Of a stretch of 64,000 nt of DNA, positions 25,301-36,443 are shown one piece after another. Within the stretch, counting starts at the first letter, position 1. Each line of letters begins with the position of its first letter. The DNA is from Porites lobata (lineage: Eukaryota > Cnidaria > Anthozoa > Scleractinia > Poritidae). The translations under genes and the position numbers were made by a program. The notes under the pieces were generated by a model. It did not search any database. It saw nothing but the letters and a program-made list of their open reading frames with translations, and had not been told where the DNA came from. The DNA lies in NCBI GenBank assembly GCA_942486035.1, contig CALNXK010000030.1, positions 2,008,501 through 2,072,500 on the forward strand, in the 5' to 3' direction.

Positions 25301-27846
25301 AAAACTAACAAATTTAGGTTTTCAGTCAGATAAAAGTTAATTGGGGATAAATGAGTGATAAATTTCATTCAATGCAAATTGCTAGTTGCAGAGTGAATAA
25401 TTCTAAAATTAAAATACATGCATCTGTACCTGGAGTCAAGAAAATCTGCAAATTTAACTGGTGCTTCTTGATCACATTCAGCCAATACTTTGTCAAAAGC
25501 ACTCAACTGATCAACAGTCACATGGCCACTTTGGTCCTTCTTAGCAGGAGTCAATGCTTCCTTAAGTTTATAGGTAATAAGAGTATTTCAATGAAGATAT
25601 AATGATAGTCACAGTTGTATTACTAACAACAAAGCAATCACAAATTTACCCGAACAAAAAAAAAGGGGGGGGGGGAACTTTAACGGAATAATTATTCAAA
25701 CCCATGGCCTCTGCATCAGTGTTACAGTGCTCTACCAACTGAGCTATAGACTCACACATTGGGTGCAGGCCAGTTAGTTGGGTTCATTTTATATAGTAAT
25801 AAGAGTGTTAAACTAACTGCCGAACATCATGGATCAGATCAGTTCAGGTCAACCACTAGCTCTAGACCCAATCCATGTCAGTGAGTGCATGACTATAATT
25901 TGAAGTTCATCTGATCAGCTCCAATCTAGGTTTTGCTGATCCCTGTAGTGTTGCTGATGGTGCAATCACCATTCATATTTATTAATATGCAAAAAAAATA
26001 TACCCTGCATTACATTATTTCTGTATTGTTCAAAGTTCACTCCTGCTAGAGTAATTATACTCATATTTTAGTCAGTGATCTAGTACATAGAATTTAATAT
26101 AAAAGCCCCTTGCATTATGGGCCAAGACATAGCCTATAAAAATTGAAAACAATGCCCATACTACAATGCTGATGCAGTAGCCTCCAAAAAACCTTTGCAA
26201 CAAGAAACACTGATCAAACTAGTCAATTGTCATATGCAATTTGGAAACTGGCCTCTCCATATGGAATACTCAATACAATGAAAGACAACTTTAATACTCT
26301 TTATTTACAAGAATTAAGGCAGTGCTTTATGATTTCAAGATACCAAATGACATTGCAGGCTGTTATCGTCTTGTTCTTATTACCATTAAACTCTGGCCAA
26401 AGCTTTAATAAGTTAAGCCATGGTTTAAATTACCAGCCAGTTTTTCATCTAAAGGGCAATTAATTTTCAAATCTGATGTCCAATAATTTTCAAACCAGTT
26501 TTCTGAAACTGACAGCAGATTGGATGTTATTACACAGCATACTATCCCAAATTTAATGATGTAAGTAAGTAATGTTTTGTCCACAAAAATTAATATTATT
26601 ATTCAAGTGAACGGCTTACCACAAATGAAAGTTGACACTTCTCTGTTTTTCTTCTCTTTTTCAAAGGCGTAATCCTCAGTTTCTCAAGAGAAACCACCAA
26701 CTCTGAAGAGAAATTCCCACTAGCACTTCTCCCTGAAGATTGCAAATGCTCTGTATTTTGATCTGTGTTCGATGGTGTATGAACACTGTTCTTGTTTATC
26801 TCTGGTTTATCATTGGATGTTGCAGACAAACGTTTCTTCCACTGAATTGGAGTTATTCTGAGTGGCTTCAACACAACTTTACCATCCAAAAACTTGACCT
26901 TGTTGTTATTTGACTTACTTGGACGTCTAATAATTACCTCAAGAGAACTATTTTCAGATAAAGGTGTCGAAGTGACATAAGGTTGATGTCTATCAAATCC
27001 AGAGGTGTTACTTTTCGAGCTACTACCGTCCCTATTTTCAAAACCATTAGAACCAATGTCCATGGGACTTGTGTTGGAATTATATAACACATTACTAACA
27101 TCAAAGATGTTATCAGGGAAACTGTTGCTTGAACTGTTGCATTTAAAATCTGTAAAAGAATTTTTGTGGTGCGATCTGCAGTCAGGTGATATGCTACATT
27201 CTTTACTGTCTTGAACACAGATAACTTCCCCTAAAATTTGACAACTGCTATCTTCGTTGCTTTCCAAAGTGTCATTTGCAAGAATGTCACTTTTTATAAT
27301 TTTATCATTAACTAGAATGGAACTTTGTTCACTGAGGCCTTCATCCAGCTGTCTTGATGGACTGTTTTCTTTGTCTGAATTATCAGCATTGGAATTCCGG
27401 GCTAAAGATCGAGTGAATAAACCATTTTGTGCATTTCTTGGTTTTTGTTGGTAAATTGTAGCCCTTTTTGCAGTTTTGCCCCTAAAGAATAAAAACAAAA
27501 AATGTCAAGAAATGATATGACGATGCATACTTACAACTAATTGGTCAAAAATTACTCGGCAGACTAGTCCACGATTCTCGCCAAAGAACAACTTATCATT
27601 GCGATGATAAGCTTAGTTTAGAATAAAAAAGGATTTCGAGGTATTTAAGAGATAATCTTACCATAAAGTTGTCTTTGGCCTTGAAACATTTGAAGACGCA
27701 GATTCGATTTTGGAGGGGAAAGCGTGTTGCTCTCGATTTTCAAATGGCGAATAAACTGCTTCTTCGGGCGACAGCCAGGTTTGCGCCTTGACAGTTCGAT
27801 ATTTGTGCCTTCCATACGTCTTAATAAGAGCAGGCTTCTTTGACAT
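19338..27846 (-). CDS. HASPIN: Haspin, atypical histone H3 Thr3 kinase
   Basis: Mitotic kinase that phosphorylates histone H3 Thr3 and recruits the chromosomal passenger complex to centromeres. Exons: 27846-27662, 27481-26620, 25560-25430, 24960-24870, 24246-24161, 23809-23776, 23623-23577, 22421-22330, 21698-21393, 19740-19638, 19524-19338. They total 2124 nt, in frame throughout, 707 residues (human about 798). The N-terminus has the conserved KTYGRHKYR motif. Residues about 20-390 are Ser/Asn-rich and low-complexity, as usual for haspin. Kinase domain: glycine loop GEGVYGEV (402-409), lysine in IALK (423), helix-C glutamate in EEILPE (447), catalytic HRDLHWGN with Asp565, and the metal-binding motif IDFT (603-605), where vertebrate haspin has DYT. 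The C-terminus retains GDYQFDVYRLM and SNVLWLHYLADKML. Vertebrate HASPIN is intronless, so this is the ancestral split form. Confidence 0.96.
20098..20325. mobile_element. Inverted-repeat element in HASPIN intron
   Basis: Outer arms run ACTCGTAGTAGAATGACGAC to CCAAAATGACGCTGGTTCAC and are mirrored at 20270-20325. The core has a second inverted pair built on CTCGTAGTCGT / ACGACTACGAG. About 230 bp, non-coding. Confidence 0.6.
20639..21340. mobile_element. TA-flanked mariner-like MITE, 702 bp
   Basis: Begins CAGTCAAACCAGGTCAAGCG and ends with the exact complement, GACCTGGTTTGACTG. TA lies directly outside both ends. Arms of about 150 bp include TAATGAATTCATT and GATTATTGAATC. The core has no transposase. 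It lies in the HASPIN intron between the HRDLHWGN exon and the next exon, ending about 50 bp from the splice donor. Confidence 0.8.
25690..25757 (-). repeat. tRNA-like sequence (tRNA pseudogene or SINE head)
   Basis: The minus strand contains ATAGCTCAGTTGGTAGAGCA, a good box A and D-loop, then about 30 bases on GGGTTTGAATAA in place of box B (GGTTCGAATCC). The 3' acceptor pairing is lost. Located in a HASPIN intron. Not scored as a functional tRNA. Confidence 0.55.
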
Positions 27847-27947
27847 TTGAAATATGGGGCGATATATTCCTCTTTAAAAACTACAAAAGCTTTTCATTTC
27901 GAAGGGAACATCAACTTTGAACAAAACGAATTTCGAATTTTCCGCTC

Positions 27948-27955
27948 ATTTGCAT
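27948..27955 (+). promoter_or_regulatory. Octamer motif upstream of HASPIN
   Basis: ATTTGCAT, a consensus POU octamer, about 100 bp upstream of the HASPIN ATG. TTTGAA (27916-27921), which matches a CHR-type cell-cycle element, is nearby. Occurrence by chance is possible in AT-rich DNA. Confidence 0.25.
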
Positions 27956-27959
27956 AGTG

Positions 27960-28800
27960 CAACACTCGCCCTAGTCCTTCTCGTTCAGGTAATCATCTCT
28001 ACACACAGAGACCATAATGCACCTTGTTTACCACTCAGAATTTTGCATAACCGTTGTCTCCAATTTCTCCTGGGTATTACAGTCGTCCCAAGATGAAATC
28101 CAAAACAATGGTTATCCAAAGTTTTGAGAGGGTAAACAAGGAACAATATGGTCTAGGTGAAAATGGTGAATGCTAGAAGCTTACGGTATTTTTTTCACAG
28201 CTCCCACAATTTTTCTCTTTTCTTTATTGGTGGCATGGGGAAGGGGGGAGACATTATACACAGATATCATAGAGATATATGGAGGGCACGAACACAGGCT
28301 AGGTCGGGCCTTGCTTTCCCTATTCATACACTCTCATTGAACAAATATATCACGAAAAAAAAATGTGAATTAACTTTTGGCCTTTACAGGCGGTATGCGT
28401 TGCAGGCGTTTGGGGATTAATGCCTGTCCCTTTCCAACGTCTGCAACGCAGGCTGGACACTATAGTACAATTGAGCCCTTTTTGGCACAAATGTTTGACA
28501 CAATAAGAAAGGACAAAATGTCCAAAATATACACTCTGTACAAGTTGTTCTTTGTTGAAGAATTTAAGTCAATGGCTAGGACAAGCTGGTATTAGAAGAA
28601 GCTCGCATAAAATTCTATACCATGTCATAAGCCCATTACTATACCAGTCATACCTGGTCATGATTATCTGACCCTGTCCCAGTGAGACACACTTAATTGA
28701 CCTCTATTGACCACGATCACCCCATCCCCCACAATTTTGTGGGGGAGGGGTACACTTGTTGACAGAAATGTCTCATGATCGTATTGTTGGATTTTTGCAA
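27960..28800. other. Intergenic, nothing recognised
   Basis: Upstream of HASPIN. One inverted motif pair, GCGTTGCAGGCG / CGTCTGCAACGC, at about 28398-28452. No exon-like sequence seen. Confidence 0.3.
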
Positions 28801-28858
28801 ATGGAGGTTATGTTGTTCGTCTTGATTGCAGCTGTTAACCTTATTTCAAACGGCAAAG
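28801..28858 (+). CDS. Orphan signal-peptide exon, possible alternative first exon of the CAP gene
   Basis: Opens ATG and encodes MEVMLFVLIAAVNLISNGK, a clear hydrophobic signal peptide, then a strong donor GTAAGT. Its length (58 nt) and end phase (1) are identical to exon 1 of the CAP gene at 31462-31519, which encodes MESFIILFLSVLSALTFTKG. No CAP second exon was found between the two, so it can splice in frame to 31911. It may be an alternative first exon or the remnant of a duplicated gene. Confidence 0.5.
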
Positions 28859-29332
28859 GTAAGTGATATTCTTATTTAAAATATTCAATTTCACACTGCT
28901 GCTTAAAATTAAAATGTGCTAAACATTGTATACTCGATCATGCTAAAACTATATACGAAGCAGTTGTGACAGTTGTAGATTACGTAAGCCGTCTGAGTGA
29001 ACAGACAAAATAATACTCGATACATTTTTCTTGCTATTCAGAGGTAAGTTTAAAGCATCTACACCGTATAGCCACAAGCCCAATTAGTCTACGACTCATT
29101 CTTGCCAGTTAGGGAGTTTTCATCTTGATTTATCCTTTTGGGGGAGGGGGCAGAACCGTTCGAGGTGCCTCCTTGGGACGGTCTTTACAGTTTAAAAATA
29201 GTTAATGGGGGTGGGGGGGTATGAAAGTTTTGTTATGTCACGTGGACCCAAATTTTATCAGGACCTTCATTGAAATACCGTCAAACAGCCTTTTCATATC
29301 AAGTAGAATGACCAGGGGTAAAATCCTAAATA

Positions 29333-29870
29333 CAGTCGACTCCCGATAACTAGAACCTTCAAGGGAAATCGAAAAGGGTTCGAGTTATCGGGAGTTCGAA
29401 GAAAATAACCGAGAGTAACGTAAAAAACAGTTGTTTACTGCACAGTGAAGATTTTGATCACATTTAATCGCCGAAATGTCAAGTAAAAATTAAAAGATAC
29501 TTCTAGATTATAAATCAGAACGTAACGTAACAAAACATAGCCTAAATACAGCATGCCTTTTACTGTTTTGAGAAGAAAAGCTGCTTCACTGGTTAGCCTA
29601 GGCCTGTGACAATCAACATCAGCCTCCACTAGTAAACTATACTCTTACAACACGTCAATAGGAAATCCAAAATTCAATGTTTCGGACGCCCGTAGACGGC
29701 TTTTTTCCCGACTTTTTAAGGGCTCAAAACATGGTTCGAGTTATCGAGGATAAAATTATATAGGGTAAAATTACAGTGAATGTATGACGGAAATCCAGGG
29801 GAAATCTATTTTGGTTCGAGTGAGGAAGAGGTTCTAGTTAGCGAGGGTTCGAGTTATCGGGAGTCGACTG
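29333..29870. mobile_element. TA-flanked mariner-like MITE, 538 bp
   Basis: Ends are CAGTCGACTCCCGATAACTA and its near-complement GAGTTATCGGGAGTCGACTG, with TA outside each end. The motif GGTTCGAGTTATCGG recurs just inside both ends. No transposase. Confidence 0.8.
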
Positions 29871-30711
29871 TATCAGACTTTTAATAAACCCAATAACAAT
29901 AACAACAACATCAATAATAATAACAATAATAATAATAATTTTAATATTAATGATAATAATGTATTTTACAACACTTCAGCATTTGAGGGCTAGAATCAAA
30001 GGTAAAGAACTACGCTACCCATGCACAGACACTGTTATATGGATGTGCTTATGAGCTGAAGGAACACTAACATGACTGCCTGAGCTTCATAGATTTCATT
30101 TTCCTTGAAGGTTGAAGCCTGCTGCTTAGAGCCGAGTGAATCTGGAAACTTGTGTACTTAATAGCATTAATAGCAGCGTTACAATGAAGTCACACAATAC
30201 ACTAGCTGACCCTAGCTTAGCGTTAGTAACGTAGGCGCCGGGTTTTTTTTGGCGGGAGGGGGGAGGGGCAGGGGCGAACGGAGAGATTTCGAGGACGTGC
30301 GCGCTCGCCAAGGTCGATCGTCACCGCCTGCCCAAAGAGTCAAAAGATCGAACGCTCTTGTTGAAGTAGTGTGAACTGTGGTAAGAGAGAACGTGGCAAA
30401 AAAATGTGGTGATGAAGAGGGTCGCTTTGCTTGGCCTGGCCCGCCCCACCTCCAAATCAGGGAAAAGTGCCCAGGAGACGAAGTTGCAACATTTATTACC
30501 TTGAACAGGATCTACTCACCAGGAGCTCTCAGGAGGCCTGGGACATAAAATTAACGTACTGTTTTTCCGGCTACTTGCTGTGTTACCGGTTTGGATATTC
30601 CGTTGGAAGTTCACCCCACTTTCTTAAATTTCAATTGACCTCAAGTTTTACGCCCTTTGCAGCTGGAAAGTCACGTGGTACAAATCGCAAGAAACACACT
30701 AGGGCAAGACT

Positions 30712-30812
30712 CGCCTGCGTAGCTGGCGGGATCGTCACGGCGCTCGCTTCTCGCGGCTTCATCCCTAAAACGTCACTTGCGAGAGGACGAAAATTCCACC
30801 AGCTACGCAGGC
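30712..30812. mobile_element. Small hairpin MITE
   Basis: CGCCTGCGTAGCTGG pairs with CCAGCTACGCAGGCT about 100 bp away. The flanks contain CTAGGGCAAGAC and CTAGGGCAAGAC as direct repeats (about 30699 and 30811), consistent with a long target duplication or recombination. Confidence 0.5.
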
Positions 30813-31461
30813 TAGGGCAAGACAAACAAAGAGTTTGAAGTCTTATTTGAAATGTACGCAGATCTCAGGACCAGGCGATGGGGCATGAGCATACTGCTTT
30901 TGTACCCTTTCCGGCTTAAAGCCTCCGCTGGCTGTGGGCAATTTTTCAAGTTCCCGAAGAAAAATTGACAAATACTTAAAACGGAATACCCGAGTTTGAG
31001 CCACACAAGAAAGGACTTTACCAAGGAATTCGATTCCGGTCATTCAGACCACAAGTGACGACATGACTGCGATCGAATGACCCGATTTTGTTCCTACGCA
31101 AAAAGGGCTTTCCCGGCTATCCCACACATATAGTGAACCACGATGCAGTGACGAAGATTTCGATCGTTTAAACCTTGTTACTGTTTCCTAATATGGAAAT
31201 AGTCGGTGGAGACTTTTCCGATATCTTTCACGTGACTTTTTATAATCAGTACTCTGCAACTGTGGTTTCGCCCGAAACTTCCGGTGCATGACCACTTAAC
31301 TCGCATCACTCAGCATGATTACCTCAATTTCCTTCTCTACATATGTGCCGATATTGTTGATTGCTGCAAACACTGTGAATCAGCGACATTAGGCTACTAA
31401 AAAAGTATTTGATAAAAGCCACAGAAAACGCTAATTTCTCAGAGAGACTCGTTGATACACG

Positions 31462-34400
31462 ATGGAGAGCTTTATAATTTTGTTCCTATCCGTGCTGAGT
31501 GCATTAACATTTACAAAGGGTAAGTTGAAATAATTAAGTAATGTATTCACCTAAAAACTAGGCAAGCAGATTGCAAAATTGATAACAGTTTACGTTCGAT
31601 TTTCTCGGTTCTTGATATTCGGGTAAATATTGAAAATAATAATTTATAATGAGCCGAAAGGTAGATGTATATCATGCATGGAAAGATATCTGGGATGACA
31701 ACAAAGGGGAAGAAGAGAACAAGTACCAACACGCAAATCACAATGACAAATAATAAATAAATTGAATAATCATCTATAGTTTTATTGTGTGCTGAACGTT
31801 TTGCCGTTTGACTGACCATTTGCCAGTTAGATTAACTAAACAACCAAGGTTTGTTGTTCTATATTTGTTCACAAGCTTGTCTAATTGTGTAATGCTCTTT
31901 TATTTCTAAGTGGACGCCGCTCTTCCATTTAAAGAACAGTGTGTTAAGTGGCACAACGAATTCCGCGCTAAACACCAGGTAATCAAGAGAATATATTTAG
32001 AAAAACCATTGTTTTCGCTGAAAAGTTTTTGAATGAAGGTGTAGTTTGAATCATGGTCAACCAGATAATGTCATTCTAAGTGAGCCACTTGCTCGTTTTC
32101 ACTTTAATTTTCTAGCCTGTTCGAGGAGTTCAGACAGTCTATTCTTCGCCAACTCTCTACGCACTAGTAATCATATGGAAAAGGTTGTCAGTCGAAGTGT
32201 CGAGAAAATTCTTAGCCAACCACGATCAAATCTCAAACTTTTGTTCTAGGTTGGTCAAGTCACGTGGAATGATGACCTTGCCAAAGGCGCGGAAGATTGG
32301 GCCAAGTACTTAGCAGCTAACAATTTGTTTCAACATGCACCGAATCTTAACGTGGGAGAAAATCTCTACTGGTCTTCACACAAACCAGAAGAGCCTTGCA
32401 CCAAGGCTACGAAAGCTTTCTACGGAGAAGTTAAATATTATGACTATGATAAGCCGGGATTTTCTCTCAAAACGGGACATTTTACCCAGGTAAGCTTTTG
32501 AGACCCGATTATAGGTCAGTGTCGTCTTTTGTTTTACGTATATATTCATGTGATATATGGGACTTACGGGCACTGACTTGTAAACCCGGCTTATAATGTC
32601 ACGGCTCAATAAAGATCTTCAACCAAGTGTACGGGTAAGGTATTAAAATTTGATTTCAATATTATTTTTGACAAAATCGAAAAGTGAGGTTACAAAAACA
32701 CAGTGCATAAAATATACACATGGCTATTATGATAAACTTTCAATTTTTGACCAAACGGGGTTCAGAGGGATTAACCTTTTGGCTCTGTACATACGTATAA
32801 AATTGTTCTTAGTTTATTTCGTGTGCCGGTGATTTTTTTAATTTTCACAGTTCTATCAGTTTATTTTTGCCATTCTGTTATAACGATAACAAGTGAAGCA
32901 AGCTCTCCGGAGCGCTCTGGCGGTGGGGCGGGAAAAGGAAGCTAGCTTGCAACTACGTCTCTGTAATTTGAATTCCACCTCCAGTTCCCCTGTGTCTTCT
33001 TATCGACTGAGCTGTCTTAGTTCCTCCAAATCAGAGCGAAGAGGAAACGAGCGCGAACGTAACTTACGTTACGTTAACGTTACGTTTGACTAACATTAAA
33101 AAACAGCTGCCAAGGATAATAACGTCATTACTAGTGTCATCTCAGCCAAGCGGCATTTTGCATCGACTTTTTCGATGCAGATGTTCAAATTCCAGAGCTA
33201 ACGAGACCTAGTTGCAAGCAATCTTTCCCGTCCCGCCGCCAGAGCCTCCCGGAGAGATTGCCCTCAGGTAGCCTGCATAGCAGGCGCTAGGAAATACGCA
33301 GGCTAGCCCTCAGGCTAAGTGAGACGGAGAGATCTATCAAATCATAAAACATCATTATGCACATGTACTATTCGTGATGTCATGATGAGTTCTCAAGAGG
33401 AGTCAAGCCCATGGAAGCCCGCCCACATTTCCGGCTTAGTTTAAGCTCTGATCACTTGATCACTTCTGATTTCGCAAAACAATCCACTTTAAAGGGGTTA
33501 TGTCACGAGGATATTGCTGTTTTAGGTCATTACTTAGTGCCATAATACCCATAAACAAAATGCTCCTGTAGAGTTATGAAGTAGATATCAAACAAAAGTT
33601 ACCAGGAGCATTAACAATAACAATTATGGTTAATAAATTAATATAAATTAAATTAATATAAATTAATTAAAGTTAATTAAGTTTCAATCCATGTGCATCC
33701 TTGTCATCTGTAGTAAGAGACGACAGGAAACAGTTTCAATGCCTAGATATCGTCTGAAATAACAACTCTGGACCATTATTTTTGGACTGTTTGGAAGTCA
33801 ACTGCAGATGCGTAGACACCTCTCAGCTTATCAAAAGGATAGCAAATGGCGCGCCTTAACCTATCTTAAAAGAGCAAGCAAAAACTGAATTCTAAAATTC
33901 TAAAAAGTAAGTTGTGAAATGAAATGAAATGAACAGAAGCTTCTGTTCTAACGCTTTTACTGAAGGACAAGCCCACGTGTCTTTCCATCACTCGACTGTG
34001 TAAACAACGCAAAAGTTTTGCAAAACCATTTTTGCTCAAAATACGAAATAACAAAGGTTCAAATATTGCCTCTAATACGAAAAGGTGCCCAAGGGTGTTC
34101 GAAACGCACGCAAATTAATGCTCCAAAGTCGAAAAAGTGCTCAAACGTTGCCACGCGCAAAGGGGAAAGGCCTATTTTGATTACAAAACTACTCATTCAT
34201 AATTCTTTACTTAATAATTCTATTGTAGATTGTGTGGAAAAACACAAAACAGATAGGAGCGGCACAAGCAACACGAAGAGATGGATCTTTTGTATTAGTT
34301 ATCCGCTACTCCCCCCCTGGAAACTTCGTCGGCGAGAAGACATTCAGGGCTAATGTTCTTCCAGTCAGGGAGGGTAATCCCACTAGTTCTCCTGGTTCTA

Positions 34401-34510
34401 CTGGTGCTCCTCCTACTGCTCGTGGGGGAGGTCTTTGTAGCAAGAATTTTCACCTTGGTCTCAAAGCTCTGGTGGGTATTACTTTGGCAGCCATGGCGTT
34501 ATGGATTTGA
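31462..34510 (+). CDS. Secreted CAP-domain (GAPR-1/PR-1-like) protein, probable GPI anchor
   Basis: Exons: 31462-31519, 31911-31978, 32250-32489, 34229-34510. These give 648 nt in frame, 215 residues. It has a signal peptide (1-20), then a CAP (SCP/TAPS) domain of about 25-165. The domain begins with FKEQCVKWHNEFRAKHQ and contains the conserved putative site residues His71 (FQHAPN), Glu79 (VGENLYW) and His119 in GHFTQ. It continues IVWKNTKQIGAAQA and YSPPGNFVGE. A Gly/Ser/Pro/Thr linker (SSPGSTGAPPTARGGG) leads to a C-terminal hydrophobic stretch (LKALVGITLAAMALWI) that ends the protein. That pattern fits a GPI-attachment signal better than a transmembrane helix with a cytoplasmic tail. Role unknown; CAP proteins bind sterols/lipids or act in secreted innate or developmental roles. 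Confidence 0.93.
32903..33256. mobile_element. MITE in last CAP-gene intron
   Basis: GCTCTCCGGAGCGCTCTGG at the left and CCAGAGCCTCCCGGAGAG at the right are inverted copies. Arms extend about 75 bp through GGGCGGGAAA and TTGCAACTA. Non-coding core. Confidence 0.65.
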
Positions 34511-34794
34511 TTTTAGCGAGTTGGAGAAAGAGGATGATAAAAGCTCCAAGCTAACTGAGCCCATGCTTGTGATGAAGAGGAATAAATATCAGAAAATAAT
34601 TCCAGCAGGTTTTGATTTAGTGAAGCACACCATACGAATGTACTCTCAAAAGACATTTGAGATTAACGGACTGTTGAAAGTCGTGAAAGAGGAAAGATTG
34701 AAAAATGTAAATAAATTTAAACCACATATTTTTTTACCGTTTGTTGAGTTAATTTACAGAGAACAACTTACTTCAGTTAAATTTGGGTGAAAGC

Positions 34795-34800
34795 AATAAA
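34795..34800 (+). terminator. Poly(A) signal of the CAP gene
   Basis: AATAAA about 285 bp after the CAP stop codon, followed by a T-rich stretch. Confidence 0.5.
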
Positions 34801-34904
34801 AAATTAAAAGTTGTCAAAGTTTTTTACTTTGTCTCTGTTGCTGTTAACTACAACTGCGCGAGTCCTCTTCGACTTTCGTAATGCATAAAATAAACCTATG
34901 TTCT

Positions 34905-35495
34905 CACTAAGCCAGATTACCTTTGCGCCGGCACAAAAATCATACCCGATAGGACTTCTCATCACACACAAGAACGGTTGTGGCGGCGTGATTTTTGTGA
35001 CGGAGCGAAGCTAAGCCGCGCTGATATCGAAAGTGGAAAGTCACACATAGGAGAGTTTTTGTGCCATACTTTGTTGCAGTGTGAACAATTATTCGGCCCG
35101 TCGGGGAAGTAAATAAGTTGTAGCGAGGACTGGAACCCACTGTGAAGTAGGTAGGTGCCGCGAAACAGAAAATTTTTACGGTACTGATTCAAGAGTGAAT
35201 ATTGGAATAGCCCATATCTTAAAATTCTGACATGATTCCGAGGCTTTCTGGTCATTTTTCCATACTTGATTTGGTTTTCTTTGTGCTCAAGTCTCTTCCG
35301 GGAATTGCAAGTCAATGGAGTCTTGAAAAATTTGCAATTTTGTCCCTACAGCATCGGAGCAATGTTAGAATTTTGATATATCGAACGTGGGTTATTTAGG
35401 CAGTGGCACGATGTTCGATGCGTGTGAACGAGTTGTACCGCCTCGAGCCGCTGCTGTTCATACTACACTGGATAGCTTTTCGTGCTGTGAACATA
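34905..35495. repeat. Interspersed repeat, copy B
   Basis: Carries GTTCGATGCGTGTGAACGAG and TGGATAGCTTTTCGTG, the reverse complement of words at 3340-3800, plus GACGGAGCGAAGCTAAGCCG, which also has a counterpart there. It lies immediately after the CAP gene. Confidence 0.45.
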
Positions 35496-35507
35496 GTCTT
35501 CATCTCA

Positions 35508-35790
35508 TAGAGCAATTTTCAATTGAGTGTTGAAAGTAATCCAGGATTGAATTGGTTTTGCTTTACTGTGCTGTTTGATTGGTCTAGAAAACTCGCGCCA
35601 TCCTCTCAGCCAATCAGATGTAAACTAAAACCAATCGCTCCTTGGTCACTCGCGTTTTCCCGCGCTACAGGCCGGTTACACGCGTTTACTTCGAGTTGCC
35701 ATTGGCTCCCTCTGATAATTTCCTTTACTCTGATTGGCCGTTGTGATTACTTTGGTTTTGGTTTTCGACACTCAATTGAAAAGCGCTCTA
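35508..35790. mobile_element. MITE with CAATTGAGTGT ends
   Basis: TAGAGC and then TTTTCAATTGAGTGTTGAAA at the left is mirrored by TTTCGACACTCAATTGAAAA and GCTCTA at the right. About 283 bp. The core contains several CCAAT/ATTGG motifs. No ORF of interest. Confidence 0.7.
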
Positions 35791-35807
35791 AATGTTATCT
35801 TTGGAAC

Positions 35808-35990
35808 GTTATTCATATCAGTTTAATAAGGGTACTATCCCTCTCCCCTTTTACCCGTGCTTTCTCCCTACCCACCACCCCTCAGGGAAAAACGTAATTC
35901 ATATCAGTTTTAATAATAAGGGTACTATCCCCCTCCCCGTTTATTTGTGCTTTCTCGCTTTCTTTTCACTCTACCCATGACCCCTAGGTC
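35808..35990 (+). repeat. Two-copy tandem repeat, about 90 bp unit
   Basis: The words TTCATATCAGTTT, AAGGGTACTATCC and GTGCTTTCTC, and an ACCCCT end, occur twice in the same order. The second copy has small insertions. Confidence 0.6.
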
Positions 35991-36375
35991 AAAAAGCCAT
36001 GAAAAGGTAAAACTCCGAAAAACAATTGTATAGCACCCTTCTTACATCAAGTGGTATAAACATTTTGGCATCCTTTCTTAAAAGTCGCTGAAATATTTCA
36101 GTGTGGAGTCTCGAAAGGACATTCCAGCTTGTACTGAATTCATCCATTTATTATTTCTGTACCAGCTTTCAAAGCAAATTAATAAAAGCAGTATTGGACA
36201 GTGAATTATTTTCAAATGATGTGACCATACATTAAGCGTTTTTAAACTGCTTGACTGATGCAGTTAGGATATCACTCGAAGGGATTTCGTATCTACTTCT
36301 AAAGCGTGCTTTAAGTTAGCTGAGTACTATAAATTGCTGATTTTTGCTTAATACTAATGAAGATTACTGAACGTA

Positions 36376-36381
36376 TTTATT
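36376..36381 (-). terminator. Candidate poly(A) signal of the NOT homeobox gene
   Basis: AATAAA on the minus strand, about 63 bp after the stop codon at 36444. Confidence 0.4.
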
Positions 36382-36443
36382 TAGTTTGTTTTCTTGAGCT
36401 ACTGTAATTGCCCATTCATCTTCGAAAAGATGACGACCTGGTC

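Noticed and set aside
25690..25757. Functional tRNA gene
   Set aside because: Box A is good, but box B is altered and the acceptor stem does not pair.
34353..34790. 145-residue open frame with a Leu/Val-rich start, overlapping the CAP last exon
   Set aside because: It is out of frame with the well-supported CAP exon and continues into the 3' UTR. Its hydrophobic start is a frame-shifted reading of the Gly/Ser/Pro linker.
35523..35897. 124-residue open frame
   Set aside because: It spans a MITE and a tandem repeat, with no domain-like features.
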